From Nemertoderma westbladi (taxonomy: Eukaryota > Xenacoelomorpha > Nemertodermatida > Nemertodermatidae): a stretch of DNA of 64,000 nt. The position numbers and the translations under genes were made by a program. Of this stretch, positions 45,601 to 54,600 are shown one piece after another. Positions within the stretch are counted from its first letter, which is position 1. Every line of letters starts with the position of its first letter. A model generated the notes under the pieces. That model ran no database searches and was not told where the DNA came from. It worked only from the letters and a program-made list of their open reading frames with translations. The stretch is taken from positions 1 to 64,000 of the forward strand of contig JAUCBJ010004858.1 of the NCBI GenBank assembly GCA_032718475.1. Direction: 5' to 3'.

Positions 45601-48600
45601 TGTATAAAAATTTGGTGGGGATCCAAGTTACTGAAGGAATTTACTATATTCTAGGACATGGTGTAAACAGTGTCAACATGATGTGCTTCGAACATTAAAT
45701 CCAGAGGGATCTAAAGTTGAACTTTATTAAACTTTGGCGACGACGTTAACTTTGGTTATATTAACTTTGGTTTTATCTACCAACTTTGGTTATATCTACT
45801 AACTTTGGTTTTATCTACCAACTTTGGTTATATCTACTAACTTCATTTAGGTATATCTTCTTACTTTAGTTATATCTACTTCATGTAGGGCGGGGTAGCT
45901 CAGTTGGTTGAGCGCCGGGCCTGCAATCTATTGGTTGTAGGTTCAGCCCCGCCAGGGTCCACTCTGCCTTTCATCCACTGGGGTCGATAAAATGAGTACC
46001 AGTTAAATAACTGGGAGCAAATCTTGGGATAGGAGTAGCGCCCACCCCTACCCTCGGGTAGCAGCTATCGAAAGAGGAGCCTTCGGGTCGCCTCCGGCTT
46101 CGGCCGACTGTTTGCTTTGCTTGCTACTTCATTTAGGTATATCTTCTTCCTTTAGTTATACCTACTAACTTTGGTTTTATCTACCAACTTTGGTTATATC
46201 TCCTAAGTTTGGTTTTATCTACCAACTTTGGTTATATCTACATCCTTTCGTTATATCTACTAACTTTGGTTACATCTACCCCCTTTTGTTATATCTACTT
46301 CATTTAGTTATATCTTCTTCCTTTAGTTATATCTACTAACTTTGGTTATATCTACTAATTTTTGTTATATCTACAAACTTTGGTTATATCTACGAACTTT
46401 GGTTATATCTACTAACTTTGGTTTTATCTACCAACTTTGGTTATATCTACATCCTTTCGTTATATCTACTAACTTTGGTTACATCTACCCCCTTTTGTTA
46501 TATCTACTTAATTTAGTTATATCTTCTTCCTTTAGTTATATCTACGAACTTTAGTTATATCTACTAACTTTGGTTATATCTACGAACTTTGGCTATATCT
46601 ACTAACTTTGTTATATCTACTCCGTTTAGATATATCTACTAACTTTGGTTATATCTACTAACTTTGGTTATATCTACTAACTTTGTTATATCTACTCCGT
46701 TAAGATATATCTACTAACTTTGTTATATCTACTAACTTTGTTATATCTACTAACTTTGTTATATCTACTAACTTTGTTATATCTACTAACTTTGTTATAT
46801 CTACTCCGTTTAGATATATATACTAACTTTGTTATATCTACTCCGTTTAGATATATCTACTAACTTTGTTATATCTACTTCATTTAGGCATATCTTCTTA
46901 CTTTAGTTATATCTACTAACTTTTGTTATATCTACAAACTTTGGTTATATCTACTAACTTTGGTTATATCTACTAACTTTGTTATATCTACTCCGTTTAG
47001 ATATATATACTAACTTTGTTATATCTACTCCGTTTAGATATATCTACTAACTTTGTTATATCTACTTCATTTAGGCATATCTTCTTACTTTAGTTAAATC
47101 TACTTCATTTAGGCATATCTTCTTACTTTAGTTATATCTACTTCATTTAGGTATATCTTCTTACTTTAGTTATATCTACTTCATTTAGGTATATCTTCTT
47201 ACTTTAGTTATATCTACGAACTTTGGTTATATCTTCTTCCTTTAGTTATATCTACTAACTTTGTTATATCTACTCCGTTTAGCTATATCTACTAACTCTG
47301 GTTACATCTACTCCCTTTAGTTATATCTATTCCATTTAGGTATATCTTCTTCCTTTAGTTATATCTACTCCGTTAGGCATATCTTCTTCCTTTAGTTATA
47401 TCTACTCCATTAGGTTATATCAACGCAGTTTGTTTATATTATATACGAATATATTTAGGTTATAGTTACTCATTTTGTTATATAGACTTACTTTTGTTAT
47501 TCCCTATGGTTATATATCTACTCACTTTGGTTATATCTTGGATTTGATGGATCTATCCCGCTCGTGTCCAGGTTATTCTCAGCATCTTCATCTGACGTAA
47601 CTCCTTCAAAGGTTTCCAATCCATCTGAAAGTTACAAGAGAGTTTTTATACAGAATTACATTCAATGTATTTGGCTCTAATCTCGGACATTCCGCATTAT
47701 TACATTCAATGTATTTGGCTCTAATCTCGGACATTCCGCATTATTACATTCAATGTATTTGGCTCTAATCTCGCACATTCTGCATTATTACATTCAATGT
47801 ATTTGGCTCTAATCTCGGACATTCCGCATTATTACATTCAATGTATTCGGCTCTAATCTCGGACATTCCGCATTATTACATTCAATGTATTTGGCTCTAA
47901 TCTTTGACATTCCCCATTATTACATTCAATGTATTTAGCTCTAATCTCGGACATTCTGCATTATTAATTCAATGTATTTGGCTCTAATCTTTGACATTCC
48001 CCATTATTACATTCAATGTATTTAGCTCTAATCTCGGACATTCTGCATTATTAATTCAATGTATTTGGCTCTAATCTCGAACATTCCGCATTATTACATT
48101 CAATGTATTTGGCTCTAATCTCGGACATTCTGCATTATTAATTCAATGTATTTGGCTCTAATCTCGGACATTCCGCATTATTAATTCAATGTATTTGGCT
48201 CTAATCTCGGACATTCCGCATTATTACATTCAATGTATTTGGCTCTAATCTCGGACATTCCGCATTATTACATTCAATGTATTTGGCTCTAATCTCGGAC
48301 ATTCCGCATTATTACATTCAATGTATTTGGCTCTAATCGCGGACATTCCGCATTATTAGATTCAATTTATTTGGCTCTAATCTCGGACATTCCGCATTAT
48401 TAGATTCAATTTATTTGGCTCTAATCTCGGACATTCCGCATCATTACATTCAATGTATTTGGCTCTAATCTCGGACATTCCGCATTATTACATTCAATGT
48501 ATTTGGCTCTAATCTCGGACATTCCGCGTTATTAGATTCAATGTATTTGGCTCTAATCTCGGACATTCCGCATTATTACATTCAATGTATTTGGCTCTAA

Positions 48601-51600
48601 TCTTTGACATTCCCCATTATTACATTCAATGTATTTAGCTCTAATCTCGGACATTCTGCATTATTAATTCAATGTATTTGGCTCTAATCTCGAACATTCC
48701 GCATTATTACATTCAATGTATTTGGCTCTAATCTCGGACATTCTGCATTATTAATTCAATGTATTTGGCTCTAATCTCGGACATTCCGCATTATTAATTC
48801 AATGTATTTGGCTCTAATCTCGGACATTCCGCATTATTACATTCAATGTATTTGGCTCTAATCTCGGACATTCCGCATTATTACATTCAATGTATTTGGC
48901 TCTAATCTCGGACATTCCGCATTATTACATTCAATGTATTTGGCTCTAATCGCGGACATTCCGCATTATTAGATTCAATTTATTTGGCTCTAATCTCGGA
49001 CATTCCGCATTATTAGATTCAATTTATTTGGCTCTAATCTCGGACATTCCGCATCATTACATTCAATGTATTTGGCTCTAATCTCGGACATTCCGCATTA
49101 TTACATTCAATGTATTTGGCTCTAATCTCGGACATTCCGCGTTATTAGATTCAATGTATTTGGCTCTAATCTCGGACATTCCGCATTATTACATTCAATG
49201 TATTTGGCTCTAATCTCGGACATTCCGCATTATTACATTCAATGTATTTGGCTCTAATCTCGGACATTCCGCATTATTACATTCAATGTATTTGGCTCTA
49301 ATCTCGGACATTCCGCATTATTAGATTCAATTTATTTGGCTCTAATCTCGGACATTCCGTATTATGAATACGCATTATTTCAATTCAGAGGGATTGTTCA
49401 TTTTGCCATTTTGAATGCATTTACTACAACAACTGTATAGTAAACAATTTTAGACTTAGCATACAATTTCTGTTACCACGCTAGGGAGATGTAGAATACT
49501 CGAGAGGCGTTCTAGTAGTTTATTGTTTTAAGTTATTAATTAGGCTACTTTGCAGCGATCCGTTTTATAGGCCGCAACGATTCTTTAAACTTTTTTGTGT
49601 TTCGCGGATATCACTAAAGCGCTAACAAAATTATATAAAGTTAAACTACGGTGGCTCCTTTAGGTTAATTAAGTTTCCATTTATTATTGGAGGAGATACT
49701 AAGTCAGGCCCGGAGATACTATCTCAGGGCCTGAGATACGATCTAAGGCCCTGAGATACTAAGTCCGGCCTGGAGATACTATCTCAGGCCCTGAGATACA
49801 AAGTCCGGCCCGGAGATACTATCTCATGCCCAGAGATACTATCTCAGGCCCTGAGATAGTATCTCCAGGCCGGGCTTAGTATATCCGGCCCGGAGATAAA
49901 ATACAGAACAAGTTCATAGACATTATAGCGCTGACACAGCAATCAACAGAAACAAATTGCAGCCAATCAGCTAACCAAATAGATCGTGTCACACGGAGAT
50001 ATGGAGGGGACCACTACCCCCAATGATATATCCCACTCAGGGAAAGTCGACGAACCCGAGGGGCGAAGCACAGCCAACGTTGAAGGAGCCTGCATCCCTA
50101 CCGTCGAGAGCGCTGGAAGTTCAAGCGATGGGAAGGCAACACTCATCGACGCGCTGAAAACTAGAATTGAGCTACCACCCGTGGAGCCTTTCAAGTTTGA
50201 TGGTAGCAAGCCGGAAGAATATCTACAGTTGCGGAGGATGTATACTAATGAGGTTTTGACAAAAAATCTCACACAGACGGAGTGCCTTAAATACCTACAA
50301 GTCTATACAGGGGGGCCAGCTTACGACATCGTGAGGCAATACCAAGGTATTGAAGCAGGATTCACGACCGCATGGAGAGCCCTGGACAGGGAATTTGGCC
50401 ATCTTGCGAAGATTATCCGACAAACCTTAAGGGGAATAACATCAGGCGGACTCGCAGATTACCCCGTTAGCATCAAGACTTTCGCTAACAAAGTAGAGAA
50501 AGCGCTAATAGTGTTAAAGACCCTAGATGCACCTTACGAACACAATGCATCGAACAACATCACCATGATAGCGCAGGCACTACCGATTTGGCTAAGAAAC
50601 AAATGGAGAAAGATCGCTTTCTCCACTCGAGAAAAGAAAGGTGCAGAGCAAGGGCTGGAGGAGATGTCGAACTTCCTTAACTACGAGGCGGAGCTAATAA
50701 CGGATCCAGTCTATAGTGAGGACAGTCTAGGCAAGGTACCGAAACTACCAATCTAACTCTAGAGAATTCATGGAAGCCATAGATGATAAACAACCGGAGG
50801 TAAAGATAGATAAACATATGACGGTAAAGGAGCAGATCATGGCGGACAAGAGAATAGAATCGCAGCAGAAGGTACTAGGGATCGTATGGAACCGGGAGAC
50901 AGATGAGTTGGAGTATTTACTAAGTCAGGAGGGCGCTGGGATCCATACTAAACGGGGCTACGTGTCATACATAGCAAGGATTTACGATCCGCTATGTCTA
51001 GCGTCCCCATTGTTGGTCACGGGGAAACAAATATTGAAGAAGGTCTACAAGATTAAAGACGACTGGGACGCAGAGGTCCCAGTGGAGATGAGCAAACAGT
51101 GGGAGAAATGGACAGGGAGCCTCGCAGAAATGGGGACTTATAGTATGCCACGTGTATACTTCCCGGATGGGGACATGGGCGATTTAGAACTACATATGTT
51201 CTCCGATGCATCCCTGAAGCATATGGTGCGGCACTTTATTTGGTACAGCGGAAGGGGACTCACAAGCCCAGGCTTGCGTTTAGTAAAGCGAGGTCGACGC
51301 CACCAGATTCAGCATCAGTGCCGAAACTCGAGCTAACGGCTGCAAGACTAGGAGTGAGAGCGACAGCATACTTGGTGGACACGATACCAAGTATAGTAGA
51401 GACACACTACTGGACAGATTCCATTGGAATGGTTGCATAACGAGAAGACGCGTAATCCCATATTTGTGGCGAATAGAGTGGATGAGATAAGAGCAACATC
51501 AGATTTGGAGAAGTGGCACTACTGCCCAACTGACGAAAATCCAGCGGATCTGCTATCGAGGGGCGTTGTACGCCACGCTTTCTCGAGGAAGCAGGAGTTG

Positions 51601-54600
51601 TGGCAGCATAGACCGCACTTCCTTAATGACAGGTCGAACTGGCCACCGATGAGGAAGTTAGATCCAAGTACAGAGTAAGTGACAGTGGAGGAGGAGGGAG
51701 AGGAATCAGAAGGGGAGGAAATATTTAGTCAGCTAGTGAGGGAGGTTAAGGAGGCGCCACCACGATCAAAGGCGATAGAGTTATGCGATAACCCAACGGA
51801 TAGGCTGCTCAGTTACAGCTCCAGCTGGTACAAGATGAACAAGCTAGTAGCATATCTGAGGGCCTACAGATAATTCCTTAGGGGAGCTGGTAAGGATACC
51901 AAGATGAGACCCGCCATCGATCTGGAAGGAGCAGCCAAAGCCATGATACGATACGAACAAAGGAAGGGATACGGAGATGAGGTAGACCGCATCAGCAAGC
52001 AACAATGCCTTCGTCAAGACAGCGAGCTCAACGCCCTGTCACCATAATTAGATAACGCATGAACTCCAGGGTGGTGAACAACATCAGCCCCGTAATCCCA
52101 CCAAATCCGATAATAATCCCCAACAAGTCACCAATAGTCCACCAGATCATATGGGACGCCCATAAGTCCATACTACATGGGGGTACCAACCAGACCCTAA
52201 CGGAGATTTGAAAGATATTCTGGGTAATCCAGCTCAGGAAGATGGTGAAGGCGGTAGTGGGGCAATGCCAGACGTGCCAAACGGACGAAGAAGGAGAGGG
52301 CCGTACAGGAGATGGCGCCATTGCCGACCAACAGGGTGAGGCATCACGACCCACCGTTCACACACTGTGGCGTGGACATGTTCGGGCCGATTAAAATAAA
52401 GGTGATGCGGTATATGGAGATGACAGGATGACAGATGACATGATTATCAACAATCACTGGAGGTTGGCTAGGGTAGTGGAGATGGACCCCGGCAAAGATG
52501 GAAGTGATGATCGGAGGGAAGATAGGGGCCAGAGATAGGAAGACCTACAGGAGGGCGGTAGGGAAGTGTTGCCTATTGGAGGGGTCACCCTAAACTAGTT
52601 GAGTCGTCCAATATATTGGACTGAGGGGGTGGGATTGAGGGTGAGACGCCCTTCCCACACACTAAAAAAAATTTAAATAAAAATAAGTAGTAAAAATACT
52701 AGTACCAAGGTATGCTGTAGGTAGACATTATGTACGTCTGATGGGTACGGACGTACTAACGTACATAATATATAGGTGTAGGTAGTTACAATTATGTACA
52801 TCGGACGGGTACAAATGTACCAACATACCTAATTTACATACGCACTATTGTGGGCACTGAGGGCGCCACGTGAGGAGTTGAGGGGGGGTTTGTACGCATA
52901 CCGTAGTAGAAGGGTACATAGTACCGTAAATACGTAATACGCACTATTGTGGGCACTGAGGTCGCCACGTGAGGAGTTGATAGGGGGTATGTACGCATAC
53001 TGTAGTAGAAGGGTACACAGTACCATAGTGAGGATTAGCAGGGGTATATATTGCGCACGTCTGATGGGCACAATGTGCCAACGTACGTAATAAATACCAG
53101 CACAAGCTGGGTTAATGGGACCAATAACACGTAATACGTACTATTATGGGCATTGAGGGCGCCACTTGAGGAGTCGAGGGGGGTATGTAGGCATAGTAGA
53201 ATAGACCGTATAGGCCGCACAAACTAGACTACTGTAGCGCATAGCCCATAATACAGACTTAGGGTATTGTTACAGACCCAGGAGACTGTCTGGTAGGAAG
53301 CTAGTACGACAATAGGAAAACTGTAGCTAGTCTTCTCTGTATACAAGTAGGAATGGATTGCTTACATAGTAATCAAGTAGCAGATAGAATAATAGCACAT
53401 ACGGGGGAGAATATAAAAAAGAACAAAATTAATAAAATTATAGCAACTGGGAAGAAAAATAAGTTAAACCGGTTGCTGAGCATGGTGCAGGAGCTAGTGA
53501 GACTGAAAACTACGGTCAAGGTGGGATCGGCGATACATGGCGATGTAGACAGAATTATTGGACCGGGCACCCCAAATATTCTGGACATGCAGGTAGCCTA
53601 CATGGCTATGACGAAACCAGACGGATTGGGATTGGTGGACAACACGGGACATTACGGAGCCGTGGCAATGGACCAACTGATGGGACTCATGTGCCACAAG
53701 CCGATGGACTGGAACAAGTTCCGGGAGGAATACGGAGGGGAACTTGCAAACTCACTCAAGTGGGGAGCGAGACCGGGGAAGGATGAGCTATATCACTTCT
53801 GGAAGGGAGCGATAAAGATATGTCAGAAGAGATATATCCTACAGGAGGACTGGATAATGATAGGTTTACTAAACCTATTCATCACGGTGATTTTCGGCAG
53901 GGAGCCGACGGCGTTTCTACTATCGGCATCACCTCTGAGCCACAGGAGAGCCTTTAAGGTGGCCCTAGAAGGTTTTGTAGACCACCTGGGGGTGAAGGGC
54001 GAGTCGGTATATTGCAATACCCAACACCTGGTGGACAGAGAGGTAGACACACCGTACAAGCGATGGGAGAAACAGGGGGCGGATAGGGTTGAGGAGAGGA
54101 TACTAGAGGAAGTCGCCAGGAGAGAGAGAAGGAAAACAGCGGGCAGAAAGGCATATATAAGGGGAGGGGAGTACGAGTTCGAAGCCCAAGACTTGGACGA
54201 GTTGAGGTGGGGATTGGAGACCTTGGGCGAGTTTGGCTGGGGGACGAACTGGGTTGGATGGAAGAGACACCGATACAGTCTACATCGGGGCTGCAAGGAA
54301 TGCTGATGCCTGCGGGGTCTGAGGGCGACTTCGGAAGGAAGAGACCGAGGGAGGTAGAAGGGTGGAAGGCCATGAGTGAATACCAGGCCGGAAAGGGACA
54401 CAGTGGATTAACCGGGATCCCGGGTTTGGATCCGCTCCCGGCAGGGGATGAGGAGGAGGACGAGTTCGGGACGATGCCATCGATAGAGAGGATCGGCCAC
54501 TCAGACACGGACTGGGTGGACGGGAGAGTGGTGACAGCCACCGGGGCGAGAGCCTTCTGGGACGCACCCGGCAAGCGGACCTGGGAGCATGGGGAGCCGG

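Larger units (their letters stand above)
49980..52600 (+). mobile_element. Internally deleted BEL/Pao LTR retrotransposon
   Basis: Pieces in normal BEL order: gag (49986-50756), end of RT/RNase H region (50770-51450), pre-integrase (51424-52020), integrase zinc and core start (52130-52400), and C-terminal domain (52448-52560). Most of the protease and reverse transcriptase is missing at 50756-50770 and most of the integrase core after 52400. Frameshifts and stops break the rest. I could not find matching LTRs. It sits in intron 1 of the main gene, opposite strand. Confidence 0.8.
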
